A stretch of 57,159 nucleotides of DNA from Motilimonas eburnea. GTDB taxonomy: Bacteria > Pseudomonadota > Gammaproteobacteria > Enterobacterales > CBDFNC01. Of this stretch, positions 36,080-46,615 are shown piece after piece. The notes beneath the pieces are model-generated. The model was given only the letters and a program-made list of their open reading frames with translations. It made no database searches and was not told the DNA's origin. How positions within the stretch are numbered: position 1 is the stretch's first letter; every line of letters starts with the position of its first letter. The stretch covers positions 205,863 through 263,021 of the forward strand of contig NZ_JAIMJB010000003.1 of the NCBI RefSeq assembly GCF_021295345.1, in the 5' to 3' direction. The translations under genes were made by a program, and so were the position numbers.

Positions 36080-39000
36080 ATGTGTTGGCGTAAATTAGCA
36101 GTGTTAACCTCAGCGATACTTTTAAGTGCGTGTGGCGGCGGTGGTTCCGACCTAAGTGGAGGCGATGATGGTGGTGGTACTGTACCGTCAACAGCGCCTA
36201 CTATTGCACCGACACCAGAGCCCCTTCCCTATAGTATCAACCTTCAGTTACTCGATTGTAACGATGTTGCAGGTGGTTGGGATCGCACCGTACGCAATCC
36301 TGATGAATGTACAGCTACAACAAGTGTTACATCAACCAAACCAGCTATTGTTTATGTTGCTGTTACTGACACCTCTGGTAATCCAATTGCCGAGCATGTT
36401 GTATCAGGCGACTCAACTTTGGGCGAACTAAAACCTGATTCCAAAACAGCGCTGACCGACGCTAACGGCATCGCCATTTTAGACTTACAAGCAGGCACTG
36501 TATCGGGAGCTGGCACAGTAACAGTATCTACACTTTCAGGCGACAGTGTACAAAGTGATGCAAGTAAAGGTTTCCAAGTTAGCGTAGGTGATATTGATAC
36601 TGACGCGCCAGTTACTCTTGAAGTTAGACTTCTAAACTGCCCTGATGATTGGGATCGTGTGACTCGGGATGCTGATTTGTGTAGCGAAACAACGGAAGTT
36701 AAATCTTCTGCACCTGCTATTTTATACGTTACAGCTTCACAAGGTAATTCACCTGTCGCTAACAAATTGTTTTCGGCATCAACCACACTCGGCGAGATAA
36801 CTCCAGCATTAACAGCCTTAACTAATGCAAACGGCATAGGCATCTTGGATTTAGAAGCAGGTAGCACAGATGGTGCAGGTCGGGCGACTATCCAAATAGA
36901 TATCAATGGCGAAGTCACCTCTACTGCTATTGATTATGCAATCGGGATTGATGGTATTACAAGTGAGCAAAACGTAAATATCAACCTGACTATTTTAGCT
37001 TGTCCTGAAAACTGGGATCGAACAATCAGAGACCCTAAGCTTTGTCAAGAGACCGTGGATGTTGCGACAGGAAAACCTGTTGTTCTTTACATTCAACTGC
37101 TACAAGGAAAAGTTCCATTAGCATCACAAGTTGTATCAGGCGAAACTACTTTAGGTATATTGAAGCCTGAAGTAAGTAAAACGGCATTAACCGATGGTAA
37201 CGGGGTTGCCCTACTTGACCTCTACGCTGGAGACACGGATGGTGCAGGTATTGTTACGGTCAAAAGCTCCGCATTAGGCGCAGCTGCATCAACAGAGAAA
37301 GGTTTCAATGTAGGGGTCAGTGATATCCAACTGAATGTAACCACAAGTTTAGAGGCAAATGAAGAAGCGCAGCAAAACTCAACCGTTCTAATTACAGCAA
37401 CTGTCACTGAAGAAAGTGGTGAGCTATTTAATGTACCATTACAGATAAACTTCAGTTCACGTTGTACTAGCACTGGCGATGCAGTTATCGATGCCTCTTC
37501 TTTTACAGTTAACGGTGTTGCAACTGCCACGTACAAACCAACAGCATGTGTAGACCAAGACATAATAACTGTAGAAGCCCCAGCTAATAACCTTATTAAA
37601 GATGTTACCGTCGATATTGCTGCAACTAAAGCGCAAAGTATTCGCTTTATTAAAGCAACACCTGATTATATTGCCATAAAAGGGACTGGCGGGGCCGGTC
37701 GTCAAGAGACCTCCGAGGTAAGCTTTAAACTGGTTGATCAAAACGGTAATCCTGCTCGTCAACAAATGGTTAGGTTTAGTTTAGAAACCTTTCCTGTTGG
37801 CACCTCAATTAGCCCGATGACGGCTCAAACCAACAATGAAGGTATAGTAAGTACAGTTGTTGAAAGTGGTGAGGTAAATGGTGTAGTTCGTGTCAAAGCC
37901 AACTACGACATCAAGGACCAATCAGGAAACTTCATTAAAACTATTTCCAGTGTTTCTGACCAACTTACAGTAAGTACAGGTCTACCTGAGCAGTCCAGTG
38001 TATCTTTGGCATTCTCACAACGCATTTTGGATGGCTGGACTCTAGACGGAAACACGACTCAAGTAACCATTCGTTTGGGTGATATCTTTAATAACGATGT
38101 TCCAGATGGTACTGCTGTTTCATTTGTAACCGAAGGTGGACGAATTGGTAGCTCTGGGCAAGGCTCTTGTACCACAACGGACAGTACATGTACCGTAACT
38201 CTAACAACGCAAAATCCACGCCCACCGGGTAACAAACTACAAGATTTCTCAGGTCCTGGTGGTTGTGCAGCGTACTCCTTTGGAGATGGTGTTGCGCCAT
38301 GTATCAACCCAGGTGGTATGGGGCAACCTTACGGAGGCCGAGTTACAGTAACAGCATTTGCTGTGGGTGAAGAAACCTTCTTTGATAACAAGCCAGCAAA
38401 TGGTCAATTTGATAAGGGCGAAACCTTTCATGACCTACACGAAGTTATCTACGATTACAACGAAGATGGATTGTACCAACAGCTCGAAGTGGCTAAGCGA
38501 AGCCACAATCCGGATACCGTGGTTAGTGATACTGAGTATGCTGCGTTAAAGAATGCTTATTTAGCATCGTCTCTAACTCCCGTGACAGGTGAAGATGATA
38601 ATGAAACTTGGCATGAATTTGATCAAAAGTACCTAGACTCTAATGACCCAAACAATCCATTTGATAGACCTTCACCTGGTAATAACCTCTACAATGGTAC
38701 TTTGTGTACTTTAGAAAGTGAGAGCAATGGATTATGTAGTCGTGAGTTTGTAGAAGTTAGTAACTCTGCAGCAGTTATTTTTGCTACAAACAAATATTAT
38801 ATTCGTGCTCAAGCGCAAGACCCAGTTACAAAAGTATGGTATGACACTGAATCAATCAGCTTGTGTAAAACTGATTGCAGTGATTCTGAAGAGCAGCCTA
38901 TCAAAATGCGCTTCTGGATTGCCGATGAACATAATAACCCTCCTGTTTCTGGTGGTGTGATAAAAGTAGAAACAAACAATGGTCGATTATTAAGTGATCC

Positions 39001-39178
39001 AGAAATAGCGATTCCAGACACAGTTAGGGGCATTGACGAAGTCTCACCACATCCTGTTTTGATTACTATAACGCCCGAAGCCGTTGCTAATGGGACAGAT
39101 AAGGGTATATTTACGCTATCACTTGAAGTAAGGCAGCATACAAGTTTGGTAGAAATTACAGTCATTGATAAAGGCTAA
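36080..39178 (+). CDS. Large surface lipoprotein with repeated Ig-like (invasin/Big_1-type) domains
   Basis: The start at ATG 36080 (AGGGAGAA upstream) gives 1032 residues beginning with a lipoprotein signal and lipobox LLSAC followed by a glycine-rich linker. An in-frame ATG at 36041 is less likely. Three related repeats of about 105-110 residues follow (start near residues 53, 172 and 294), each with a paired-cysteine signature: C-x-WDR-x-x-R-x-x-x-x-C, then a Big_1-like beta domain ending TDANG(I/V)A(I/L)LDL and GAG. More Ig-like domains follow (about 415-640), then a region with calcium-loop-like aspartates (DYNEDGLY). It is probably an outer-membrane-anchored adhesin or matrix protein; the ligand is unknown. 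It stands alone between oxyR and malic enzyme. Confidence 0.82.
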   Translation: MCWRKLAVLTSAILLSACGGGGSDLSGGDDGGGTVPSTAPTIAPTPEPLPYSINLQLLDCNDVAGGWDRTVRNPDECTATTSVTSTKPAIVYVAVTDTSGNPIAEHVVSGDSTLGELKPDSKTALTDANGIAILDLQAGTVSGAGTVTVSTLSGDSVQSDASKGFQVSVGDIDTDAPVTLEVRLLNCPDDWDRVTRDADLCSETTEVKSSAPAILYVTASQGNSPVANKLFSASTTLGEITPALTALTNANGIGILDLEAGSTDGAGRATIQIDINGEVTSTAIDYAIGIDGITSEQNVNINLTILACPENWDRTIRDPKLCQETVDVATGKPVVLYIQLLQGKVPLASQVVSGETTLGILKPEVSKTALTDGNGVALLDLYAGDTDGAGIVTVKSSALGAAASTEKGFNVGVSDIQLNVTTSLEANEEAQQNSTVLITATVTEESGELFNVPLQINFSSRCTSTGDAVIDASSFTVNGVATATYKPTACVDQDIITVEAPANNLIKDVTVDIAATKAQSIRFIKATPDYIAIKGTGGAGRQETSEVSFKLVDQNGNPARQQMVRFSLETFPVGTSISPMTAQTNNEGIVSTVVESGEVNGVVRVKANYDIKDQSGNFIKTISSVSDQLTVSTGLPEQSSVSLAFSQRILDGWTLDGNTTQVTIRLGDIFNNDVPDGTAVSFVTEGGRIGSSGQGSCTTTDSTCTVTLTTQNPRPPGNKLQDFSGPGGCAAYSFGDGVAPCINPGGMGQPYGGRVTVTAFAVGEETFFDNKPANGQFDKGETFHDLHEVIYDYNEDGLYQQLEVAKRSHNPDTVVSDTEYAALKNAYLASSLTPVTGEDDNETWHEFDQKYLDSNDPNNPFDRPSPGNNLYNGTLCTLESESNGLCSREFVEVSNSAAVIFATNKYYIRAQAQDPVTKVWYDTESISLCKTDCSDSEEQPIKMRFWIADEHNNPPVSGGVIKVETNNGRLLSDPEIAIPDTVRGIDEVSPHPVLITITPEAVANGTDKGIFTLSLEVRQHTSLVEITVIDKG

Positions 39179-39202
39179 GCTTAATACTTAAGTTCTACCA
39201 AA

Positions 39203-39228
39203 AAGCCCTTCATTCGAAGGGCTTTTTT
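39203..39228 (+). terminator. Intrinsic terminator of the Ig-like lipoprotein gene
   Basis: Nine-base stem AAGCCCTTC/GAAGGGCTT, 4-base loop and six T residues, 25 bases after the stop codon. Confidence 0.95.
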
Positions 39229-39385
39229 ATTTTCAGCCATAAACACGGCTCAGGCCACACCAATTCAATGATGGATTATCGCCAATCTAAATAGAGCAGA
39301 AATACTTTAAAAGTTATATTAAGGTGGCCAGATTTGGTTGACCACTACACAGTTATTTACTTCATATATTATCTTGACGCTTGAG

Positions 39386-40630
39386 TTACCCCTGCATATA
39401 CCCCTGCGGCATTTCTATCTGCGCCACCCCAGAAGTCACCGCCGCCTCAGCTACGGCTCTGGCGACTTTAGGGAGCAAACGCGCGTCCATTGGCTTAGGG
39501 ATAATATAGTCACGCCCAAAGCTTAAGGCCTTGTCACCACTAGCAGCCAACACTTCAGCTGGTACAGGCTCTTTAGCGAGCTCACGAATGGCATGAACGG
39601 CTGCTACCTTCATTTCATCGGTAATAGCACGAGCACGAACATCTAAGGCGCCTCGGAAAATAAACGGGAAACACAAGACGTTATTAACTTGGTTGGGGTA
39701 ATCACTGCGCCCCGTCGCCATGATCAAATCGTCACGTACGCTGTGAGCCAGTTCTGGTTTAATTTCAGGATCTGGATTTGAACATGCAAATATAACTGGG
39801 TTTGACGCCATTAATGCGACGGCTTCAGCGGGCAACACATCCGGGCCAGAAACACCAACAAACACATCCGCACCGGCAATCACATCTTCTAAAGTGCGTT
39901 TGTCAGTATTGTTAGCAAATAGCTTCTTATATTCGTTTAAGTCTTCACGACGCGTGTGGATCACACCTTTGCGATCTAACATGTAGATCTTCTCTCGCAT
40001 CGCGCCACATTTGATCAATAGCTCCATACATGCGATCGCGGCAGCCCCTGCGCCCATACACACTATGGTCGACTCAGCGATGTCTTTACCTTGTATTTCT
40101 AGCGCATTGATCATACCCGCTGCGGTGACGATGGCGGTGCCATGTTGATCATCATGGAACACGGGAATACTACAACGTTGCACTAATGCTTTTTCTATTT
40201 CAAAACACTCAGGTGCCTTGATGTCTTCGAGGTTAATGCCACCAAAGGTATCGGCAATATTCGCCACCGTATTAACAAACTCTTCCGCAGTGCGGTGCTT
40301 AACCTCAATATCAATCGAGTCGAGCCCTGCAAAACGTTTAAATAATAACGCCTTACCTTCCATCACAGGTTTTGACGCCAGCGGACCTAAGTTACCCAAG
40401 CCCAAAATCGCACTGCCGTTGGTGATAACCGCGACAAGATTACCCTTACCTGTGTAACGGTAAACCTCATCTGGGTTCATGGCGATCTCTTTTACTGGCT
40501 CAGCCACACCTGGGCTATAGGCCAGCGCAAGATCTTTGGCTGTTTCAGCAGGTTTAGTCAGTTCAATGCTAATTTTACCTGGCGTAGGTAAAGCGTGATA
40601 ATCAAGGGCTTGCTGGCGCGCATCTGTCAT
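39386..40630 (-). CDS. Malic enzyme (malate dehydrogenase, oxaloacetate-decarboxylating)
   Basis: The 414-residue enzyme converts malate to pyruvate and CO2 with NAD(P). It has the ALAYSPGVAEPVKEI malic motif, KGKALLFKRFAGLDSIDIEVK and the metal/substrate region FGGINLEDIKAPECFEIE, then VPVFHDDQHGTAIV-like sequence and an NAD(P)-binding GAGAAAIAC (about 187-195). It is the short, single-domain class without the phosphotransacetylase-like C-terminus of E. coli MaeB. It neighbours rpmE and priA as in Shewanella. Cofactor preference is not certain from sequence, so no symbol is given. Confidence 0.93.
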   Translation of the reverse strand: MTDARQQALDYHALPTPGKISIELTKPAETAKDLALAYSPGVAEPVKEIAMNPDEVYRYTGKGNLVAVITNGSAILGLGNLGPLASKPVMEGKALLFKRFAGLDSIDIEVKHRTAEEFVNTVANIADTFGGINLEDIKAPECFEIEKALVQRCSIPVFHDDQHGTAIVTAAGMINALEIQGKDIAESTIVCMGAGAAAIACMELLIKCGAMREKIYMLDRKGVIHTRREDLNEYKKLFANNTDKRTLEDVIAGADVFVGVSGPDVLPAEAVALMASNPVIFACSNPDPEIKPELAHSVRDDLIMATGRSDYPNQVNNVLCFPFIFRGALDVRARAITDEMKVAAVHAIRELAKEPVPAEVLAASGDKALSFGRDYIIPKPMDARLLPKVARAVAEAAVTSGVAQIEMPQGYMQG

Positions 40631-40789
40631 GATGTTAGGTCCAATATCCTGTTTCGGAAAAAGAAAGTACTAAAATTAAGAAATGTGATGATAGTCAAGT
40701 ATTGGCCAGATTCCCAGCAAAAACAAACGGGAATGATTCAATCGCTATAATAGTGAGCAGATGTTAAAACGAGGTAAATTTTAGGCATA

Positions 40790-40813
40790 AAAAAAGGCGC
40801 TAAGCGCGCCTTT
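40790..40813 (-). terminator. Intrinsic terminator of rpmE
   Basis: On the minus strand, AAAGGCGC-loop-GCGCCTTT is followed by a T-run (A-run 40790-40795 on plus). It lies 20 bases beyond the rpmE stop. Confidence 0.9.
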
Positions 40814-40832
40814 ATTTGAACATTTTGCAAGC

Positions 40833-41045
40833 TTACTTCTTGCCAAGTACTGCAAAACGCTTCTTGAATTTGTCAACACGACCACCAGTATCAACAACAC
40901 GTTGAGTACCAGTGTAGAATGGGTGACATGCACCACATACGTCTAGGTTTAGATCTTTACCAACGGTAGACTTAGTTGTGATTACGTTGCCACAAGAACA
41001 AGTCGCAGTCACTTCTTTGTATTCTGGGTGGATACCAGCTTTCAT
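40833..41045 (-). CDS. rpmE: 50S ribosomal protein L31 (zinc-binding form)
   Basis: The true start is the ATG at 41045 (GAGG upstream on the minus strand), giving the standard 70 residues beginning MKAGIHPEY; longer in-frame extensions have no family support. Four cysteines (CSCG near 16-18 and CGAC near 37-40) make this the zinc-binding C+ type of L31. It sits on the large ribosomal subunit central protuberance and bridges to the small subunit. It is divergent from priA. Confidence 0.97.
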   Translation of the reverse strand: MKAGIHPEYKEVTATCSCGNVITTKSTVGKDLNLDVCGACHPFYTGTQRVVDTGGRVDKFKKRFAVLGKK

Positions 41046-41258
41046 AGGGATAACCTCATCAGGGCCGTGTCGCCATCTGGTCAAATTTTGCCAGATACCA
41101 CACGTCATTAATAAAGTGCAAATATGCACGTGAAATTTAGGGTGCGAATAATAATCCATCAATTGCAAGCTAGCAAGCTTTGCTTTGCGATATTTGCACT
41201 CTTATTTTAACTAGCTTGCCGTTACACTAAGCCCAGTTAACTTGATTGCGAAGCGACT

Positions 41259-43454
41259 ATGATTTGTACCCTAGCCTTACCTGTGCCCCTACGTCGACAT
41301 TTTGATTATCAGATCCCTGAAAGCTGGCAGGTTGAGGTTGGCTGCAGGGTCAAAGCCCCCTTTCGCAATAAAGATAAAATTGGCTTAGTGATTGAGGTAA
41401 AGACCACCAGCGAATTTGATATCGCTAAATTAAAATCCCTGACTGAAGTGATTGATACTCAGCCAATCGTACCGCCAGCTATGCTTAAGCTATTCCAATG
41501 GGCCAGTGACTACTATCATCACCCGATTGGCGATGTCATTGCACAAGCCTTGCCAGCCCTACTAAAACAAGGTGAACCCGATCAATTAAAGCCCACTCCC
41601 CTATGGCAGCTAACTCCGCTGGGATTACAGGCCGAACCAAGCCAATTCAAACGCAGTCCAAAACAACTCATTGCATGGTCCCTACTAAAAGGAAAAAGCC
41701 TAACCAGCAGTGAGCTCAATTTAGCTGAGGTCAGCTCCGCTACCTTAAATGCCCTAGCCAAAAAAGGACTGGCCGAGAAAACCCAACAACAAGCACTATA
41801 TCAGAGGGATTGGTATACTGACTTTGGGCTCAGTGAAACCAAGCCTGAGCTCAATTCCGAGCAAGCCGTTGCCGTGGCTAGTATTAACAGCGCAGATAAA
41901 TTTGCCTGTTACCTACTTGAAGGCGTCACCGGTAGCGGTAAAACCGAAGTATATTTGAACCTGATCGAACACGTGTTAAGTCAGGGCAAGCAAGCGCTGG
42001 TGTTAGTACCCGAGATTGGCTTAACACCGCAAACCGTGGCCCGCTTTAAATCACGCTTTAACGTGCCTATTTATTTGGTTCATTCAGAGCTAACGGATCG
42101 CGAGCGTTTAGACACGTGGCTACACGGTCGTGAGGGCAGTGCTGCCATCGTCATTGGCACGCGCAGTGCCATTTTCACCCCGACACGTCACCTTGGTATC
42201 ATCATCATAGACGAAGAGCACGATAGCTCGTTTAAACAACAAGAAATGTTTCGCTATCATGCCCGCGACTTGGCCGTGATGCGCGCTATGCGCGAACAAG
42301 TCCCCATAGTGCTGGGCTCGGCGACGCCGTCGTTAGAAAGTTTAAATAACGCCTTAACCGGTAAATATCATCATTTAAGCCTCAAGCAACGCGCCGGCAA
42401 TGCCCAACACGCACGTCATTACTTGCAAGATATTAAAAATGTGTCATTGAGCGCCGGCCTATCACCGCAACTGATGGAGCTAATGCACAAACACCTAAAG
42501 CAAGGCAATCAGGTGATGCTGTTTTTAAATCGTCGCGGCTATGCGCCAGCCTTGCTGTGTCATGAATGCGGTTGGCTGGCCAAATGTCAGCGCTGTGACG
42601 CCTTTTACACTTGGCACCAAGGCGATAACGCCATGATTTGTCATCATTGTAATAGCCACCGAAGCGTGCCTTATCAATGTGAGGATTGTGGCTCAACGCA
42701 ATTGGTTGGCGCGGGCGTGGGCACCGAGCAACTCGAGCAAACCCTTGCTGAGCTATTTAGCCAATACAAAGCGGTGCGTATTGATCGCGACAGCACCCGC
42801 CGCAAGGGCAGCTTAGCCGACTATTTAGACGGCATTCAAAAAGGCGAATATCAAATATTGATCGGCACGCAAATGCTCGCCAAGGGACACCATTTTCCCG
42901 ATGTCACCTTAGTTGGCATCCTCGATGTGGATAGCTCATTATTTAGCAGTGATTTTCGCGCCCCAGAAAAACTGGCTCAACTGTTTACCCAAGTTGCGGG
43001 GCGGGCAGGACGCGCTAGCAAACCCGGCCAAGTGGTATTACAAAGTCATCATCCCGAGCATTATTTACTGCAAGATCTGGTCAATAATGGCTATCAAGAC
43101 TTTGCCCGCAGCGCCCTCACCGAACGCCAAGATGCCTTGCTGCCCCCATTTTCCTTTCAAGCCTTATTTCGCGCCGAAGCGACTTATGCCAACTTGCCTC
43201 TCACCTTTCTCGAAGAGATGAAGGCTATCTTTGAGCCTTACGTCCAGCAATACCCGCAAATTGAGTTGATTGGGCCAATGCCAGCCATTATGGAACGCCG
43301 CGCGGGCAAGTATCGCTTTCAATTGTTAATTCAAGCGCCTAACCGAGCGCTGATTGCGGGTTTACTCGGCTCATGCATGTCTGAGGTGGAAAAAATAAAG
43401 TCAGGGCTCAAAGTGCGTTGGTCTTTGGATATTGACCCAACCGACTTTATTTAA
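41259..43454 (+). CDS. priA: Primosomal replication-restart helicase PriA
   Basis: The 731-residue 3'-5' helicase reloads the replisome at stalled forks. It has the N-terminal DNA-binding domain (PLRRHFDYQIPE), Walker A GVTGSGKTE (about residues 224-232), a DEEHDSSFKQ DEAH-type box, helicase motif GSATPSLES, and a zinc region with paired cysteines (CHECGWLAKCQRC and CHHC...CEDC, about 430-480). Length is normal. It is monocistronic or reads toward argS after a 110-bp gap. Confidence 0.97.
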   Translation: MICTLALPVPLRRHFDYQIPESWQVEVGCRVKAPFRNKDKIGLVIEVKTTSEFDIAKLKSLTEVIDTQPIVPPAMLKLFQWASDYYHHPIGDVIAQALPALLKQGEPDQLKPTPLWQLTPLGLQAEPSQFKRSPKQLIAWSLLKGKSLTSSELNLAEVSSATLNALAKKGLAEKTQQQALYQRDWYTDFGLSETKPELNSEQAVAVASINSADKFACYLLEGVTGSGKTEVYLNLIEHVLSQGKQALVLVPEIGLTPQTVARFKSRFNVPIYLVHSELTDRERLDTWLHGREGSAAIVIGTRSAIFTPTRHLGIIIIDEEHDSSFKQQEMFRYHARDLAVMRAMREQVPIVLGSATPSLESLNNALTGKYHHLSLKQRAGNAQHARHYLQDIKNVSLSAGLSPQLMELMHKHLKQGNQVMLFLNRRGYAPALLCHECGWLAKCQRCDAFYTWHQGDNAMICHHCNSHRSVPYQCEDCGSTQLVGAGVGTEQLEQTLAELFSQYKAVRIDRDSTRRKGSLADYLDGIQKGEYQILIGTQMLAKGHHFPDVTLVGILDVDSSLFSSDFRAPEKLAQLFTQVAGRAGRASKPGQVVLQSHHPEHYLLQDLVNNGYQDFARSALTERQDALLPPFSFQALFRAEATYANLPLTFLEEMKAIFEPYVQQYPQIELIGPMPAIMERRAGKYRFQLLIQAPNRALIAGLLGSCMSEVEKIKSGLKVRWSLDIDPTDFI

Positions 43455-43564
43455 ACCCGTCCTTCGCTTGCCTTGCGCCCGTTTCCGTTCTGGTTTTCGC
43501 GGCGCAGACACGTTAAAATCAGGCTCTTATTTTTTTAGTCTCGATTTATTGGCGGTCATCCTGA

Positions 43565-45313
43565 ATGAAACAGCAACTTCAACAACTACTTGAGCAAACA
43601 GTCGCATCCCTAAAGCAACAAGGCATTATCCCAGCAGAAGCTGAGCCTCGCATTCAAGTTGACCGAACCAAAGACAAAGCCCATGGTGATCTAGCCACTA
43701 ACCTGGCAATGATGCTCGCCAAAGCAGCCGGTAAGAACCCGCGTGAATTAGCGCAATTGATCATCGACAACCTCCCAGCGTCAAGCCTAATCACTAAGGT
43801 AGATATCGCAGGCCCAGGTTTTATCAACTTCTTTTTAAACCCAGCTTGGTTAGTCGAGCAAATTGAGGTGGCGCTGGCGGATGAGCGCCTAGGCATAAAT
43901 CAAGTCGAAGCCCCACAAACGATTGTGGTGGATTACTCATCGCCAAACTTAGCCAAAGAAATGCACGTGGGTCATTTACGCTCATCTATTATCGGTGACG
44001 CCGTAACACGCACCCTTGAATTTCAAGGCCATCACCTCATTCGTCAAAACCACGTAGGTGACTGGGGCACTCAATTTGGCATGCTGCTCGCCTATATGGA
44101 AGAACTACAAGCCAAGGGTGAAGAGATCGATTCTAACCTTTCCAACTTAGAAGTGTTCTACCGCGCCGCCAAGCAACGTTTTGATGAATCAGAAGAGTTT
44201 GCAACTCGTGCGCGTAACCTAGTGGTTGAACTACAAAGCGGTGATGAGCATTGTAACAAGCTATGGCGTGAATTTAACGAAGTGAGCTTGTCACACTGTC
44301 AAGAAACCTACGACCGTCTGGGCGTTAGCCTTAAGCGCAGCGACGTTCGCGGTGAAAGTGCTTACAATGATGATCTGCCACAAGTGGTGGCCGACTTAGA
44401 CCAACTTGGTTTATTACAACAAGACCAAGGGGCAAACTGTGTCTTCCTTGAAGAGTTCAAAAATAAAGAAGGCGAGCCACTGCCGGTGATCATCCAGAAA
44501 AAAGACGGTGGTTACCTATACGCAACCACAGACTTAGCTGCAATGCGTTATCGTCAAAAAGAGCTTAATGCCGATCGCGTGTTGTATTTTGTTGATGCTC
44601 GCCAAGGCTTGCACTTCCAACAGGTGTTCACCGTTGCACGTAAAGCCAACTTTGTTAAGCCGGAAACCAGCCTAGAGCACATGCCATTTGGCACCGTGAT
44701 GGGCGAAGACGGCAAACCATTTAAAACCCGCTCTGGCACAGTGGCCAAGCTAGCGGATCTTTTAACCGAAGCGCAAAATCGTGCTTACGACTTGGTTAAG
44801 TCGAAAAACCCAGACATGGCAGAGCAAGACTTGCGCAATATTGCCGATGTCGTGGGCATTGCCTCGGTGAAATATGCTGATCTGTCGAAGAACCGCACCA
44901 GCGATTACATGTTCAGCTTTGATCAAATGCTGAGCTTTGAAGGCAACACGGCGCCTTATCTGTTATACGCTTACACCCGAGTGGCGAGTGTGTTTGAAAA
45001 AGCGGAGATCCAACCCGAGCAGCTAACGGGTCAAGTGATCTTAGGCCATGAAAAGGAAACGGATCTCGCGGGCAAACTCGTTCAGTTTAATGAAGTGATC
45101 GCCAGCGTAGCACGCCTAGGTTACCCACATTTATTATGTAACTACTTGTACGAGTTAGCGGGATTATTCTCAAGCTTCTACGAAGCCTGTCCAATATTGA
45201 AAGCCGAAGATGAAGCGCAAAAGCAAAGCCGCTTGAAACTGGCTTGGTTAACAGCGCGCACCTTAAAGCAAGGCCTAAACTTACTTGGCATTGATACTTT
45301 GGAGCGTATGTAA
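43565..45313 (+). CDS. argS: Arginyl-tRNA synthetase
   Basis: The 582-residue class I synthetase charges tRNA-Arg. It contains the HVGHLRSS signature (HIGH equivalent, about residues 135-142), [11 protein letters not shown], the GKPFKTRSG region replacing a canonical KMSKS, and the C-terminal DALR anticodon-binding domain. Length matches the family. Its TAA stop shares one base with the ATG of the SPOR gene, a coupling seen in related genomes. Confidence 0.98.
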   Translation: MKQQLQQLLEQTVASLKQQGIIPAEAEPRIQVDRTKDKAHGDLATNLAMMLAKAAGKNPRELAQLIIDNLPASSLITKVDIAGPGFINFFLNPAWLVEQIEVALADERLGINQVEAPQTIVVDYSSPNLAKEMHVGHLRSSIIGDAVTRTLEFQGHHLIRQNHVGDWGTQFGMLLAYMEELQAKGEEIDSNLSNLEVFYRAAKQRFDESEEFATRARNLVVELQSGDEHCNKLWREFNEVSLSHCQETYDRLGVSLKRSDVRGESAYNDDLPQVVADLDQLGLLQQDQGANCVFLEEFKNKEGEPLPVIIQKKDGGYLYATTDLAAMRYRQKELNADRVLYFVDARQGLHFQQVFTVARKANFVKPETSLEHMPFGTVMGEDGKPFKTRSGTVAKLADLLTEAQNRAYDLVKSKNPDMAEQDLRNIADVVGIASVKYADLSKNRTSDYMFSFDQMLSFEGNTAPYLLYAYTRVASVFEKAEIQPEQLTGQVILGHEKETDLAGKLVQFNEVIASVARLGYPHLLCNYLYELAGLFSSFYEACPILKAEDEAQKQSRLKLAWLTARTLKQGLNLLGIDTLERM

Positions 45314-45900
45314 TGGCACGGGACTACGTCGGTAATCAACCGAAAAAACGTAAAAGTAATACCAAGCGTAGTCCTGCCAAGTCTGCTGGACCAAAGCGCC
45401 TGCCCATCGTTGCTATTGTCCTAGCCACATTGGGATTATCGGGCTTTGGTTATTTTCTTTACAGCATCAGTGGCTCAGCGCAACAAGATGAAGTCAGCGA
45501 ACCTATAATCAAACCGACTCCCAAACCAAAACCGAAGACAAGCGCAACCGAAAAGCCCTTGCCTGAAAAACCAAAAGAGAAGTGGGATTACATTGAGCAA
45601 CTAGAAAATAAAGAAGTGGAAGTGGATGTACCCGATGATCCACCGCCCGCGATTCCGTATCAGATGCAATGTGGTTCATTTAGAGCCATGGATCAAGCTG
45701 AAACACTCAAAGCAAAAATTGCTTTTCAAGGTTTAGAAAGCCAAGTGCGAAAAGTAAATGGCAACTCAGGAATTTGGTATAAAGTGATTTTAGGGCCATA
45801 CGAGCGTAAGCGCTTAGCACAAACCGACTCACATAAACTCAACCGAGCCGGCATTCGCAACTGTCAAATCTGGCAGTGGCAAGGTCCCCTGCCAAAATAA
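45313..45900 (+). CDS. SPOR-domain cell-division protein, FtsN-like
   Basis: The 195-residue protein has a basic cytoplasmic N-terminus ([14 protein letters not shown]), one transmembrane helix (about 34-54), a Lys/Pro-rich periplasmic linker and a C-terminal SPOR domain (about 115-190; YQMQCGSFRAMDQAETLKAK). The N-terminal RDY motif and topology are those of FtsN, which triggers septal peptidoglycan synthesis, and its place just before hslVU matches E. coli ftsN. It is shorter than E. coli FtsN (319 residues). It starts on the last base of the argS stop and ends at a good terminator. Confidence 0.88.
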   Translation: MARDYVGNQPKKRKSNTKRSPAKSAGPKRLPIVAIVLATLGLSGFGYFLYSISGSAQQDEVSEPIIKPTPKPKPKTSATEKPLPEKPKEKWDYIEQLENKEVEVDVPDDPPPAIPYQMQCGSFRAMDQAETLKAKIAFQGLESQVRKVNGNSGIWYKVILGPYERKRLAQTDSHKLNRAGIRNCQIWQWQGPLPK

Positions 45901-45908
45901 ACCAACCC

Positions 45909-45933
45909 TCCCCACTTAGGTGGGGATTTTTTT
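45909..45933 (+). terminator. Intrinsic terminator after the FtsN-like gene
   Basis: Seven-base stem TCCCCAC/GTGGGGA, TTAG loop and seven T residues. It ends the argS-SPOR unit immediately before the heat-shock promoter of hslVU. Confidence 0.95.
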
Positions 45934-45953
45934 AGGGAAAAACCCTCACCACG

Positions 45954-45982
45954 CTTGAAAATGCACTCTCCCTCCCCCATCT
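45954..45982 (+). promoter_or_regulatory. Sigma32 heat-shock promoter of hslVU
   Basis: CTTGAA at 45954-45959 and CCCCATCT at 45975-45982 are separated by 15 bases, a near-perfect match to the RpoH consensus CTTGAAA-N11-16-CCCCATNT. It lies 51 bp before the hslV start. HslVU is a classic sigma32 target. Confidence 0.92.
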
Positions 45983-46033
45983 TGTTTTTTATCTTGCAAG
46001 TTATCTTGCGCTTGAATACTGATGAGGTATCCC

Positions 46034-46558
46034 GTGACTACGATAGTTTCAGTTCGCCGTGGTAATAAAGTGGTAATTGGTGGCGATGGCCAAGTCTCCC
46101 TAGGCAATACAGTAATGAAGGGTAACGCCCGTAAAGTTCATCGCCTTTATAATGGTCAGGTTTTGGCTGGATTTGCCGGTGGCACCGCCGACGCATTCAC
46201 CCTGTTAGAGCGCTTTGAAGCCAAACTCCAAGCTCACCAAGGTCATTTAGAGCGTGCCGCGGTTGAACTCGCCAAAGATTGGCGCACCGATCGCATGCTG
46301 CGCAAATTAGAAGCCTTGCTCGCCGTTGCTGACAAAGAAAAGTCTTATATTATTACCGGCAATGGTGACGTGGTGCAGCCTGAGCATGATTTGATCGCCA
46401 TTGGCTCAGGGGGCGCATTCGCCCAATCTGCCGCTCTTGCCCTACTTGAAAATACCGACCTAGAAGCCGATGCGATTGTTGAAAAAGCGCTAACGATTGC
46501 GGGCAACATTTGTGTTTATACCAACACCAACCAGACCATTGAAGTACTGGAATACTAA
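46034..46558 (+). CDS. hslV: ATP-dependent protease subunit HslV
   Basis: The start is the GTG at 46034, with GAGG upstream, because it gives 174 residues and puts threonine at position 2 (MTTIVSVRR). After methionine removal this Thr is the N-terminal nucleophile of the proteasome-like peptidase, so an extension from the ATG at 46022 would inactivate it. GGDGQVSLG and [12 protein letters not shown] are family motifs. HslV forms a double hexamer capped by HslU, encoded 57 bases downstream. Confidence 0.97.
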   Translation: MTTIVSVRRGNKVVIGGDGQVSLGNTVMKGNARKVHRLYNGQVLAGFAGGTADAFTLLERFEAKLQAHQGHLERAAVELAKDWRTDRMLRKLEALLAVADKEKSYIITGNGDVVQPEHDLIAIGSGGAFAQSAALALLENTDLEADAIVEKALTIAGNICVYTNTNQTIEVLEY

Positions 46559-46615
46559 CCCATTTTTGTCAGCTGACCCGTTACACTCAGCTGGCCCTAA
46601 AACAGGATTGATATT

